A stretch of 64,000 nucleotides of DNA from Moorella glycerini (GTDB lineage Bacteria > Bacillota > DSM-521 > Neomoorellales > Neomoorellaceae), in contig NZ_CP046244.1 in the NCBI RefSeq assembly GCF_009735625.1, positions 2,852,001 through 2,916,000 of the forward strand, written 5' to 3'. The notes beneath the pieces were generated by a model. The model had not been told where the DNA came from. It saw only the letters and a program-made list of their open reading frames with translations, and did not search any database. Positions 19,592 to 27,102 of the stretch are shown here, in pieces. Position 1 is the first letter of the stretch; the number at the start of each line of letters is the position of its first letter. A program made the translations under genes and the position numbers.

Positions 19592-20059
19592 TTATTTGTT
19601 AGCACGCATAGCTAATCCCTGGGCAATCACCGATTGCACCGCCGGGCTACATCAGGTTCCGGCCGGGTTTTTGGTAAGGCAGTCATGACCGGCATTAGCA
19701 CCCGTATGTTCCCGGATGTCCTTTAAATTGTGGCAGCATTGCCTGGTTACTATGTGGTCCAATATCTCACTATCCGTAACGTTATTACAGTAGCAGATTA
19801 TCCGGGGCGATTCTTCTTTAAACCAGACCGGCACGCGGACATTTTCCTTGGTAAATACGGTACCATTATCGCTATAGTAGACAACGTTACATGATGGTGA
19901 CAGGCATAAATTGTACCGGATATCGCTAAAAGAAGCCGCTACTGCCGTATTAAGTAAACTAGCTACCGTTATCCCCGGTACTTTTTGCCCCTTTGTACCA
20001 CAAACCGGGCAAGCCGTGGTAGCTTCCCTGCCTTTACCACCGCAGACTTCATGCGTCAT
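19592..20059 (-). CDS. CopZ-like iron-sulfur metallochaperone, probable selenoprotein (TGA at 19652-19654 read as Sec)
   Basis: A cysteine-rich protein related to the N-terminal part of Archaeoglobus CopZ: a zinc-type segment (CPVCGTKGQKVPG near residue 17, CLSPSC near 52) followed by a BFD-like [2Fe-2S] domain starting at IICYCNN. It should bind iron-sulfur and perhaps deliver copper or another metal in the cytoplasm. Conventional reading stops at TGA after KNPAGT (135 residues). The frame continues past TGA as CSPAVQSVIAQGLAMRANK to TAA, 155 residues with Sec at 136. In this family the expected C-terminal pattern is KNPxGxCC, so the TGA replaces the first of two cysteines. A hairpin resembling a bacterial SECIS follows the TGA, and the terminator sits right after the TAA. 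No copper ATPase or heavy-metal domain is adjacent. Start ATG after AGGGAG. The family assignment is fairly sure; Sec is inferred. Confidence 0.8.
19617..19654 (-). promoter_or_regulatory. Candidate bacterial SECIS element with its UGA codon
   Basis: Directly after the in-frame TGA (19652-19654) the minus strand folds as GG-T-GCAATC-GGT-GATTGC-CC: a perfect 6-base-pair upper stem (19632-19637 with 19623-19628), loop GGT (19629-19631), a bulged T (19638) and two further G-C pairs, extended by CCC/GGG. The GGT loop begins 20 bases after the TGA. A short stem with a GGU-type loop and a bulged U matches the layout of the E. coli fdhF SECIS. Confidence 0.75.
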
Positions 20060-20087
20060 TATGAGTACTCCCTTTCTTATTTAAGTA

Positions 20088-20134
20088 TTAAAAGAGCTGG
20101 CCCGTTAAACCCGGGTAAGGTTTTAGGACCAGCT
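20088..20134 (-). terminator. Possible terminator or attenuator before the CopZ-like gene
   Basis: On the minus strand arms AGCTGG and CCAGCT (20129-20134, 20095-20100) enclose an inner CCCG/CGGG hairpin, and the structure is followed by CTTTTAA. It lies between the 44-codon gene and the CopZ-like gene. Confidence 0.4.
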
Positions 20135-20146
20135 ATACTACTCTTA

Positions 20147-20281
20147 TTATTTATTTTCCGGGCCCCGTTCAGGGTCAATAATAACCTGGTTGCCGCGGAT
20201 ATGATGAAGCTCCCTGGCCCTTACCTTTGAACGACGGTACTGATTGGGGCCGTTACGGCTGAGTTTAAAACGCCTGGGCAT
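20147..20281 (-). CDS. Small basic protein, 44 residues, unknown
   Basis: The protein begins MPRRFKLSRNGPNQYRRSKV and ends RGPENK; it is strongly basic with many Arg and Lys and no hydrophobic segment. The ATG follows AAGGGGGGGAAGAG, one of the strongest ribosome binding sites in the window, which is the main evidence that it is real. No family is recognised. It lies 87 bases upstream of the CopZ-like gene on the same strand and may share its transcript if the intervening hairpin is read through. Confidence 0.6.
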   Translation of the reverse strand: MPRRFKLSRNGPNQYRRSKVRARELHHIRGNQVIIDPERGPENK

Positions 20282-20455
20282 CTCTTCCCCCCCTTGCAAA
20301 AAGTTTTATCGGTTTTTGGTCATGCTAATTATTGAGTAAAAGTTGAGCCTCGGAGCTCTAAATAATTCATATCGCTAGTTTATGTACCTTACCTTACCTC
20401 TACGCAGGCAATTCCCGGTATTATGTTAATAAAATAGAGAATAGACGCCGCCCTC

Positions 20456-20464
20456 TGGTATGAT
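20456..20464 (+). promoter_or_regulatory. Extended -10 promoter of the 50-codon gene
   Basis: TGGTATGAT matches an extended -10 (TGn-TATGAT) 27 bases upstream of the small membrane-protein start; no clear -35. Confidence 0.5.
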
Positions 20465-20491
20465 AATAAGTTTTAAAGGGGGGATGTGCAG

Positions 20492-20644
20492 GTGTTTCGA
20501 GGCCGTTATACCATGGGCATGCGCCCGCAGCGGCGCGGCTGGCCCTGGTGGCTCACCGTACTGGCTTACCCCATGGGCTTGCTGGATGGTTACTTGTTAA
20601 GTATATGGTTGCGACGCCGCCAGCAACAAGAACCAGCCGGTTAG
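20492..20644 (+). CDS. Small membrane protein, 50 residues, unknown
   Basis: The product starts MFRGRYTMGMRPQRRGWPWW, then has one hydrophobic segment (LTVLAYPMGLLDGYLLSIWL, residues 21-40) and an Arg/Gln-rich tail. It is probably a single-span membrane protein with the basic N-terminus inside. The GTG start follows GGGGGG at about 8 bases; an ATG at 20484 lies in another frame. A GGGGGC-TAA-GCCCCC hairpin (20647-20661) follows the stop. No family recognised. Confidence 0.55.
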   Translation: MFRGRYTMGMRPQRRGWPWWLTVLAYPMGLLDGYLLSIWLRRRQQQEPAG

Positions 20645-20682
20645 CCGGGGGCTAAGCCCCCTCCTTTATAATCTATTGAAAT

Positions 20683-20718
20683 TAAAAGAACCAGGTTTCC
20701 TTACAGGAACCTGGTTCT
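20683..20718 (-). terminator. Terminator downstream of tRNA-Glu
   Basis: On the minus strand perfect 11-base-pair arms AGAACCAGGTT and AACCTGGTTCT are followed by TTTTAATTTC. Confidence 0.85.
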
Positions 20719-20727
20719 GCAATTATC

Positions 20728-20803
20728 TGGTAGCCCTACGGGGATTCGAACCCCGGTTACCGCCGTGAGAGGGCGGCGTCCTAGGCCACTAGACGATAGG
20801 GCC
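20728..20803 (-). tRNA. tRNA-Glu (CTC)
   Basis: Read on the minus strand, the acceptor arms GGCCCTA and TAGGGCT, T arm GGTTCGAATCC, and the anticodon arm CCGCC-CTCTCAC-GGCGG with anticodon CTC identify tRNA-Glu. The 3' CCA (20728-20730) is encoded. It lies 14 bases downstream of nfo on the same strand and has its own promoter. Confidence 0.95.
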
Positions 20804-20816
20804 TCAACCGGGGATT

Positions 20817-20846
20817 ATTATAGCACAGGTTCCCGGGAGCCGTCAA
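20817..20846 (-). promoter_or_regulatory. Promoter of tRNA-Glu
   Basis: On the minus strand TTGACG (20841-20846) and TATAAT (20817-20822) are 18 bases apart, inside the last codons of nfo. Transcription would begin a few bases before the tRNA. Confidence 0.65.
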
Positions 20847-21717
20847 GACGTAGTTTCTGCACCAGGGCAATTTCAGCCCCGTATTCTTCATAGGTGCTTA
20901 CCGGTGTTTCTAAAAGCAAGGTCAACTCACCAAGAAAAGGATCGTTGACAATAGCAGCTATCCCCTCCTCCCCCAGTTCTCCCCTGCCGATACCGGCATG
21001 GCGGTCCCGGTGACTGCCCAGGGGCGCCAGGGAATCATTTAAATGCATGACCTTAACCCGCTCCAGGCCAATCTTTGCTTCTAACTCTTTGACCAGTTGC
21101 CAGCAGCCGGATGGGGTCCGCAGGTCCCAGCCGGCGGCGAATAGATGGGCCGAGTCCAGGCAAACACCCACCCTTTCCGGCCACTCCAGACCTGCCAGGA
21201 TGTAACGCAAATCATCAAGGGAACCTACTTCTTTTCCCTGCCCGGCCATGGTTTCCAGTAAAAGCATTGGGCCTGGTTCAGGGATACTTAAATAGGACTC
21301 TTTAATCACCTGGATAATTCTCTCTAAACCGGCCTCGTGGTCGCCTTCGTGGTGGCCGGGGTGAGTGATCAGGTATTCGCCCCCAATAGCAGCTACCCTC
21401 AAGGTGTCATCATGGAGGACCATACGGGCAAATTCCTGCTGCCTGCCTGGTACAGCTCCCAGGTTGACGGTATAGGGCAGGTGGCCGGCAATGGGATAGA
21501 GGCCGGCCCTTTGCCTGGCCTCCTGCCAGGCGGCTATTTCTGAAGGCGGGATTTCCCTGGCCGCGCCGCCGCGGGGGTTACGGGTGAAATACTGGAAGGT
21601 ATTGGCCTTTATTTCTGTGGCCATAGTTACGGTTTTCGGTAATCCCTTCGCTATGGAAAGGTGGGCTCCCAGGCGCAGCATTTTCATGCCTTCACCGTTA
21701 TAAGCACCAGGCTTCAT
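20818..21717 (-). CDS. nfo: Endonuclease IV (AP endonuclease)
   Basis: Nfo cleaves DNA 5' to abasic sites in base-excision repair. The 299-residue TIM-barrel protein has zinc-ligand motifs typical of the family: GAHLSIAKGLPK near residue 18, LLLETMAGQGKEVGS near 150, VGVCLDSAHLFAAG near 185, VMHLNDS near 223 and HRDRHAGIGRGELG near 236. The ATG at 21717 follows CGGAGG at 7 bases; two internal ATG codons just before LRLGAHLS are alternatives. It has a good promoter and a small hairpin in its leader. Confidence 0.95.
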   Translation of the reverse strand: MKPGAYNGEGMKMLRLGAHLSIAKGLPKTVTMATEIKANTFQYFTRNPRGGAAREIPPSEIAAWQEARQRAGLYPIAGHLPYTVNLGAVPGRQQEFARMVLHDDTLRVAAIGGEYLITHPGHHEGDHEAGLERIIQVIKESYLSIPEPGPMLLLETMAGQGKEVGSLDDLRYILAGLEWPERVGVCLDSAHLFAAGWDLRTPSGCWQLVKELEAKIGLERVKVMHLNDSLAPLGSHRDRHAGIGRGELGEEGIAAIVNDPFLGELTLLLETPVSTYEEYGAEIALVQKLRLDGSREPVL

Positions 21718-21731
21718 GGGGGAATCCTCCG

Positions 21732-21753
21732 TAAAAACCGGCTTAATACCGGT
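21732..21753 (-). promoter_or_regulatory. Leader hairpin with T-run upstream of nfo
   Basis: On the minus strand ACCGG-TATTAAG-CCGGT is followed by TTTTAC and then the nfo ribosome binding site. It could be a weak attenuator or a mimic of a terminator; the stem is only five pairs. Confidence 0.35.
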
Positions 21754-21805
21754 ATCTATTCAAAACTTGTTCTTTTGCGTCCGGGTTGTGGTATGTATTT
21801 TCTCT

Positions 21806-21834
21806 AACCTATCACTTGGTAAAATATCTGTCAA
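21806..21834 (-). promoter_or_regulatory. Promoter of nfo
   Basis: On the minus strand a perfect TTGACA (21829-21834) and TAGGTT (21806-21811) are separated by exactly 17 bases. Confidence 0.75.
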
Positions 21835-21846
21835 CCCTTTACCAAA

Positions 21847-21869
21847 GAAAAAAACCGGCATAATGCCGG
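21847..21869 (-). terminator. Terminator of the molybdoenzyme operon
   Basis: On the minus strand CCGGCAT-T-ATGCCGG is followed by eight bases of mostly T, 9 bases after the stop of the molybdopterin oxidoreductase. Confidence 0.88.
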
Positions 21870-21878
21870 ACTGGTCAT

Positions 21879-24800
21879 TTAAGAGAGTTTGGTGACTTCT
21901 ACCCTGGTATCGAGCTGGCCTGGTGAACCGCCAATGATATCATTCACTGCGCCACCTGGAACAGCTGGGTCCAGCCGCAGGAGGGCATTATAGTTAAATC
22001 CTGTCCCCCGGCCGGGAGCATATGACGCTTCCGGCTGCCCGGCCAGCCATGGCGTGTGGCCGTATGGTTTCACGGCCGGTACCATTTTACCATCAATGGT
22101 TACGGGCCGGGAACCGTAGGCGGTATGGCCGTAATTATAACAGGTGCCGACAACGCCGGGACGGATTCTGGCAGTGACCAGTACCTGGCCTTTCATCTCA
22201 AAGCTGGCGGAACGGATTTTGACGCGGTCACCGGTTTTCAGTCCCCGGGCCGCGGCGTCATCAGGATGCATCCAGAGGACGTTTTCGGATGCAATTTCCC
22301 GCAACCAGGCAGAGGAAATATTCCGGTGGGTGCCAATATGCCTGGCCTTCCAGTTGATCAGGATAAGGGGTAGACCGTCTTTGTCCAGGGTTTCGCCGTT
22401 ATAGAAAGAAGGTATCAGAATCCGCGGCAGGCCATCCAGGAGACTGCCATCATAAGGATTCTTCCCCCTGGCCACAGGCTCATGGTAGAAATCTGCCTGC
22501 TGGGCCAGCTTATATTTGAGCAGGCCGCCTTCATACTCGTGGCCTGGAGCCTCAAAGCGACCGCCACGGTTCAGGACGTAGACCACCTTGCGCCAGTGCT
22601 CTGGCTGGACGGCCTGGCGCCAGGCTGCTTCATTAAAGGCTGATCCCAGAGTTTTTTGGCGCACAGCAGTAAAAAGGGCTACTTCCTGGTCACTGGCATC
22701 GGGTACCGGCTCGGGTCCATCCAGGGCTACATTGGCCACCACCTTCAAGAAGAAGTCTTCACTTCTGTGCAGGGCGCTCCCGTCGGCAAAGGCCTTCTCG
22801 CCTACACCGGGTAGTCCCAGGGCTTTAAACAGGTCAATATAGACATCCTCCACAGGCCTTGGTTCCGGGAAGACCCGGACTACAGGCTGTATGATGTGAC
22901 TTGATTTTAATGGCTGGTTGGGGTAAATGGTTTCCAGGCCCCAGCGCTCCAGGTAGGTCAGGTCCGGCAACACGTAATCAGCGCACATGGCCGTTTCGCT
23001 TAAGACCACGTCGGAAACTACCAGCAGGGGTACTGCTTTCTGGTCCAGAAGAACATCCCGCTGCCATTCACCACCGGGGAGGGATAATACCGGTGATATG
23101 CGGTGAATGAACAGGGCCTGGATGGGGTAAGGATACCTTTCCTTGGCGCTGGGGAGCACCTCCTGGATGACGTGGGCCGTAAAGGGAAACCACGGCCTCC
23201 TGGCCGGGTAGCCATCTCGCTGGAAAAGGCTGGTCTTTTCATAGGCTATCCCGGTACGGGCCAGGGGAATGCCCCATGCCTTCCTCGCCTTGGGTACCGT
23301 CATCAGATCGTAGGCACCTTCCAATTCCTTAAAGCGGGCTCCGGAACTAAGACTCCCCCCCTGCCAGTCGTAATTGCCGAGGAGATGGTTCAGGCAATTA
23401 ATGGCACGGATGTTATCATAGCCGTTGACGTGCATGGCCGGGCCGCGGTAGGAGATGATGGCTGCCTTCTTGCCGTGGGAGGTAAATTCCCGGGCCAGTT
23501 CCTCAATCACTCGAGGCTCAATGCCGCAGATGGCGGCATACTCCGCCAGGGTCTTTTCCATAACCCGCTCCCGGAAAAGGGTAAAGACCGACTTAACGCG
23601 GATGCCGTTGATTTCCCTGTCAACTTCCAGGTCGCCGGCTGTTGCCCGGTCATGGGGGGTCGGGACACCATCCTGCATAACCACGTACTGTTCGGGGGTC
23701 CCCAGACCAAGGTCGGCGGCTCGTAGTTTGGGACGGCCCGGTGCGGAGACATTAACCAGGTGGGTGGCATCGCTCCAGGTCGGTTCGCCATCGGCCCGGG
23801 CCGCGGCCTGGTTGGGGTTTTCCAAATACTTCCTATCAAAACGTTCTTTTTCAATAATCCACCTGGCCATACCCAGAGCCAGGGCGGCATCAGTACCAGG
23901 TATAATTGGTACCCAGCGATGGGCCTTTTCAGCAATGCGGCTTAAACGGGGATCGATTACTACCAGTTTCATACCGCGCTGGAGGGCATTGATGATCCTG
24001 GGTGCCAGCCAGGTCGGGCCCTTGTTGGCTACCAGGGGATCGGTACCCCAGATGATGAGGTACTCGGTGTAATCTATATCAGCGTACATTCTATCTTTCT
24101 TCTTGGGGCCGCTGAAGGAACGTATATTCCCCTGGACGCCGCTCTGGCCACAAACGCCGCCGTGATGGTAAAAGTTGATACTGCCCAGGCAAAGTTTCCA
24201 GAGCCTATCCTGGATGAGATCCCGCCGGTCCCCGGCCATATTTACCACCTGGTTTACCCTGGGCCCCAGGTCTGGATGCCTGGTGTCAATGAGGACATCT
24301 TTATAACGCCGGTCAAATTCCTCCCAGGGCATCTGGCCTTTTTCGACTTTATCCCAGTCAGCCATGACGGGCTCCTGGGGCACATAGGCCACCAGGGAGC
24401 GGAGGCCGGGGGTTCCCAGGTCGGGGCTTCCTTCCAGGATCTCTTGCAGGGCCTGTTCCCAGGTAATGGTCTGGAACTGGCCGCTACCGCGCGGCCCTAC
24501 CCGTTTCAGGGGTTGGCGCAGGCGGTAACGGTCATAGGCTATCTGGATACCGGCCTGCCCTTTCAGGCAGGTACGACCGCCTCTGAAACTACGTCCTCGA
24601 GTAGCCACATCGCCGTTACCCTTGGCGGCTTTCTCGGGCGGTGTGTTATAAGGGATAGGTCCGAAGGGAACGGTATTCAGCTGGCTATAGGGGTTACCCG
24701 TAATTTTGCGGACCATTACCCCTTCCGACGTTTCCTGCACCACGGCCTTGATGGTGCAGTGGGTATTACATTGTTCGCAGACGGTGTAAATAATACTGTC

Positions 24801-24989
24801 GGCCCCATAATCACCGGTGGCTTTACCTGTACCGTGGTTTTGCGGCGGGATCCACAAATGGTCCAGGCCTGCGGCCAGGGTGTCCGAACTGCCCCCGGCC
24901 AGCAGGGCCATAGCCGCGCCGCCCGCCGCCAGGCTGCCGGCCAGGAAGTGGCGGCGGGTTATTTTTTTACCCCCCTTTTTTTTACTCAT
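21879..24989 (-). CDS. Tat-exported molybdopterin oxidoreductase, tetrathionate/polysulfide reductase type catalytic subunit
   Basis: A 1036-residue Mo/W-bisPGD enzyme of the DMSO-reductase superfamily acting outside the membrane. The N-terminus is a Tat signal (TRRHFLAGSLAAGG) followed by the [4Fe-4S] motif CEQCNTHC with a last cysteine in GGRTCLKGQAG. GGVCGQSGVQGN near residue 300 is a candidate for the metal-ligand region, and the C-terminal molybdopterin domain ends near residue 1000. Length and the Fe-S plus NrfD partners fit TtrA; thiosulfate, polysulfide or selenate reductases are related alternatives. The ATG at 24989 overlaps the NrfD stop by 8 bases; an upstream frame inside NrfD lacks the signal peptide at its start and is rejected. 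Last gene of the operon. The substrate is not shown by the sequence. Confidence 0.88.
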   Translation of the reverse strand: MSKKKGGKKITRRHFLAGSLAAGGAAMALLAGGSSDTLAAGLDHLWIPPQNHGTGKATGDYGADSIIYTVCEQCNTHCTIKAVVQETSEGVMVRKITGNPYSQLNTVPFGPIPYNTPPEKAAKGNGDVATRGRSFRGGRTCLKGQAGIQIAYDRYRLRQPLKRVGPRGSGQFQTITWEQALQEILEGSPDLGTPGLRSLVAYVPQEPVMADWDKVEKGQMPWEEFDRRYKDVLIDTRHPDLGPRVNQVVNMAGDRRDLIQDRLWKLCLGSINFYHHGGVCGQSGVQGNIRSFSGPKKKDRMYADIDYTEYLIIWGTDPLVANKGPTWLAPRIINALQRGMKLVVIDPRLSRIAEKAHRWVPIIPGTDAALALGMARWIIEKERFDRKYLENPNQAAARADGEPTWSDATHLVNVSAPGRPKLRAADLGLGTPEQYVVMQDGVPTPHDRATAGDLEVDREINGIRVKSVFTLFRERVMEKTLAEYAAICGIEPRVIEELAREFTSHGKKAAIISYRGPAMHVNGYDNIRAINCLNHLLGNYDWQGGSLSSGARFKELEGAYDLMTVPKARKAWGIPLARTGIAYEKTSLFQRDGYPARRPWFPFTAHVIQEVLPSAKERYPYPIQALFIHRISPVLSLPGGEWQRDVLLDQKAVPLLVVSDVVLSETAMCADYVLPDLTYLERWGLETIYPNQPLKSSHIIQPVVRVFPEPRPVEDVYIDLFKALGLPGVGEKAFADGSALHRSEDFFLKVVANVALDGPEPVPDASDQEVALFTAVRQKTLGSAFNEAAWRQAVQPEHWRKVVYVLNRGGRFEAPGHEYEGGLLKYKLAQQADFYHEPVARGKNPYDGSLLDGLPRILIPSFYNGETLDKDGLPLILINWKARHIGTHRNISSAWLREIASENVLWMHPDDAAARGLKTGDRVKIRSASFEMKGQVLVTARIRPGVVGTCYNYGHTAYGSRPVTIDGKMVPAVKPYGHTPWLAGQPEASYAPGRGTGFNYNALLRLDPAVPGGAVNDIIGGSPGQLDTRVEVTKLS

Positions 24990-26244
24990 GGGATACCACG
25001 CTCCTTTCATCCACTGGCTCCATGGGGAACCAGTTAATGAGAAGGGTATATAAAAGGGCACCCAGGCTGATAATACCGGTGGCAACCAGCCATTCGGCCA
25101 GGTTGGGGACATAGTAACCAGCGGGCAAGCCGGGTAACAGCGGCGGTATAAGCGCCGGTACAACGATATTGAACCGTACGGCCAGGATTCCCACATCTAC
25201 CAAGGCCGCAGCTAGAACCTGAGCCCATACGGACCGTGCTGTGACCGGATAAAAATAGAGAAAAAGAGGAACAACCGCCCCCAGGCCCAGCTGGACACCC
25301 CAGTAAGTCCAGGCAAAGGGGCCGCCGGTCATAACCTTTAATGTGGCCAGTTCAGCTTCTTCCAGGCTGTAAAGCCCGATAAGGATTTCAAAGAACTGTA
25401 AGCCCAGGTCCACCAGCAAAAAGGCGATCATGAGCCCGGCAAGATTTCTTACCAGGGCGGGGTCGCTACCTGGCTTCCCCTGCCGGTGGCGCAGGGCGTA
25501 GATAATAGTAAGGAGCGCGGTACCCGAAACCAGGGCCGAAATGACGAACACGACGGGAAAGATGGCCGTATTCCAGTAAGCCCGGGCCTTGACCACGCCA
25601 AAAAGGGCTCCTGTACCTCCGTGGACGCCAAAGATGGCAATGGGGATACCGAGGATGCCCAGGATCTTCAGCCAGGCGGCGTCACGCCCGGCGCTTCGTG
25701 GGGAGAGATCCCTGTATCCCAGGGTAAGGAAACCGGCCAGGACCCCTCTGAAACCTTTTTCCTGGCTCCTGTACACCAGGTCGCGGCGCAGGGAAAAATA
25801 GAGTTCAGCCATTAAGAGGAGGACATAAAGTACATAAAACCGGATTTCCCACCCCAGGATGCTGGTCCAGTTCCAGTATATCAGGGCATGCCAGAACCGT
25901 TCCCAGTGTCCCAGGTCGAAAAGGATGAAGGTCATGGCCACGGCCATACTGAGTATGGCCACCAGCAACGCATCCCGGGCCACCTTTTCGAATTGTTTGA
26001 AACCGAAGACGGAATTCAGGGTTGAAAGCAGGAAGGCGCCCGCGCTCATGCCGACGAAATAAATGTAAAAGGCAACCCAGGCTCCCCACGGGGTGGTGCT
26101 GGTGAGATAGGTAGCAGCCAGGCCATGGACACCACGCTGGACGGTGCCGTAAAGACCTAACAGGATCCCGACCCCAAGTAAACTGTACCAGAGGGTCTTG
26201 CCGGGGTTTGGGGACACAGAGGGGGAAACCGATGGTACTGCCAT
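24982..26244 (-). CDS. NrfD/PsrC-type membrane quinol-oxidising subunit
   Basis: A 420-residue integral membrane protein with about nine to ten hydrophobic segments, of the NrfD/PsrC/TtrC family. It anchors the reductase and passes electrons from the quinone pool to the Fe-S subunit. WGAWVAFYIYFVGMSAGAFL near residue 50 and GPFAWTYWGVQLG near residue 310 are typical. The ATG follows AAAGGAGG. It lies between the Fe-S subunit (19 bases upstream) and the catalytic subunit, which it overlaps. Confidence 0.9.
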   Translation of the reverse strand: MAVPSVSPSVSPNPGKTLWYSLLGVGILLGLYGTVQRGVHGLAATYLTSTTPWGAWVAFYIYFVGMSAGAFLLSTLNSVFGFKQFEKVARDALLVAILSMAVAMTFILFDLGHWERFWHALIYWNWTSILGWEIRFYVLYVLLLMAELYFSLRRDLVYRSQEKGFRGVLAGFLTLGYRDLSPRSAGRDAAWLKILGILGIPIAIFGVHGGTGALFGVVKARAYWNTAIFPVVFVISALVSGTALLTIIYALRHRQGKPGSDPALVRNLAGLMIAFLLVDLGLQFFEILIGLYSLEEAELATLKVMTGGPFAWTYWGVQLGLGAVVPLFLYFYPVTARSVWAQVLAAALVDVGILAVRFNIVVPALIPPLLPGLPAGYYVPNLAEWLVATGIISLGALLYTLLINWFPMEPVDERSVVSHE

Positions 26245-26263
26245 CCGGAAAACCTCCTTTCAA

Positions 26264-26920
26264 TTATCTGAGATAAAAAACTCGCGGTTCTGTACCCAGC
26301 TCCTCCTTCAGGCGAAAGGCCCGCGGACTGGTTACCAGCCTGGCGACGATACTTTCCGGGTCATTTAAGTTTCCGAAGTAGCGGGCATCTCCCAGGCAGG
26401 TTTCCACACACGCCGGTTCCTCACCCCGTTCGAGGCGGTGGAAACAGAAATGGCACTTGCGTGTTACCCCTACCGGGACCTTTTTCTTCCGCCGTGGCCC
26501 GCGTTCAATACCATACTCGGGAGCCTGGATCGCCAGGGCTCCTATCATTTCTTGCCCGTAATCTTCACCAAAGTCAAAGGAGCGGGCCCCGTAGGGGCAG
26601 GCTGTAATGCAGTAACGGCAACCGATGCACCGGTCGTAATCGATGGCTGTGATACCGTTGGCCATCTTATAAGTGGCGCCTACAGGACAAACCTGGGCGC
26701 ATGCCGGCCGGTCGCACTGCATGCAGGGCCGCGGCAGGTGAGTAACTGTTACCCGGGGAAAACTCCCCCGCTCTTCTTCCAGGACAACATTGTAGCTGAC
26801 TCCCGGTGGTGTCCTGTTTTCAGCCTTGCAGGATACCGTACAGGTGTCACAACCCAGGCATTTTTGCAGGTCGATGACCATGGCCCAGCGGGGGCTCTGG
26901 TCGGTAGTTCGTTCTGACAT
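26264..26920 (-). CDS. Four-cluster ferredoxin-type electron-transfer subunit (PsrB/TtrB-like)
   Basis: A 218-residue protein with four 4Fe-4S cysteine groups: CLGCDTCTVSC near residue 20, CMQCDRPACAQVC, CIGCRYCITACPYGA, and a last set in CHFCFHR with CVETCLGD. It carries electrons between the NrfD anchor and the molybdoenzyme. No signal peptide is seen, so it is probably exported together with the Tat-borne catalytic subunit. The ATG at 26920 follows GAGGTGG; a longer frame to 26968 would begin at or above the expected sigma-54 transcription start and is rejected. First gene of the operon. Confidence 0.9.
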   Translation of the reverse strand: MSERTTDQSPRWAMVIDLQKCLGCDTCTVSCKAENRTPPGVSYNVVLEEERGSFPRVTVTHLPRPCMQCDRPACAQVCPVGATYKMANGITAIDYDRCIGCRYCITACPYGARSFDFGEDYGQEMIGALAIQAPEYGIERGPRRKKKVPVGVTRKCHFCFHRLERGEEPACVETCLGDARYFGNLNDPESIVARLVTSPRAFRLKEELGTEPRVFYLR

Positions 26921-26973
26921 TCTTTTCCACCTCTTGCTCCTTATTTGTGCTAACCAGTACATACCCATGGTTA

Positions 26974-26989
26974 TGCAAATTTCATGCCA
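26974..26989 (-). promoter_or_regulatory. Sigma-54 promoter of the reductase operon
   Basis: On the minus strand TGGCATGAAATTTGCA matches the -24/-12 consensus TGGCAC-N5-TTGCA with GG and GC at the correct spacing, 54 bases upstream of the Fe-S subunit start. An NtrC-type activator with a GAFTGA loop is encoded immediately upstream. Confidence 0.85.
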
Positions 26990-27020
26990 CCCTTCGCCAA
27001 CTACCGTGACGAACTACCGG

Positions 27021-27068
27021 GGCATTATTAAAAGGCCTGCCCAAAAGGGCAAGCCTTTTAATAATGCC
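27021..27068 (-). terminator. Long palindrome, terminator of the sensor-regulator operon
   Basis: GGCATTATTAAAAGGC and its complement flank TGCCC-AAAA-GGGCA in a nearly perfect 48-base inverted repeat. On the minus strand the inner stem AAGGC..TGCCC is followed by CTTTTAAT, as expected of a terminator for the regulator gene ending at 27103. Confidence 0.7.
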
Positions 27069-27072
27069 ATTA

Positions 27073-27097
27073 TGTCATGGTCCGTGACAATTTGTCA
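27073..27097. promoter_or_regulatory. Candidate upstream activator sites for the NtrC-type regulator
   Basis: TGACAA-T-TTGTCA (27085-27097) is a perfect 13-base palindrome; TGTCA-N7-TGACA (27073-27089) overlaps it. They lie about 95 bases upstream of the -24 element, a normal distance for enhancer sites. Confidence 0.65.
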
Positions 27098-27102
27098 GGG
27101 GA

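Noticed and set aside
24990-25196. N-terminal extension of the molybdopterin oxidoreductase
   Set aside because: It lies inside the NrfD gene and would put 69 residues before the Tat signal.
26921-26968. Longer N-terminus for the Fe-S subunit starting at 26968
   Set aside because: It would begin at or upstream of the expected sigma-54 transcription start, lacks a ribosome binding site, and the ATG at 26920 has one.
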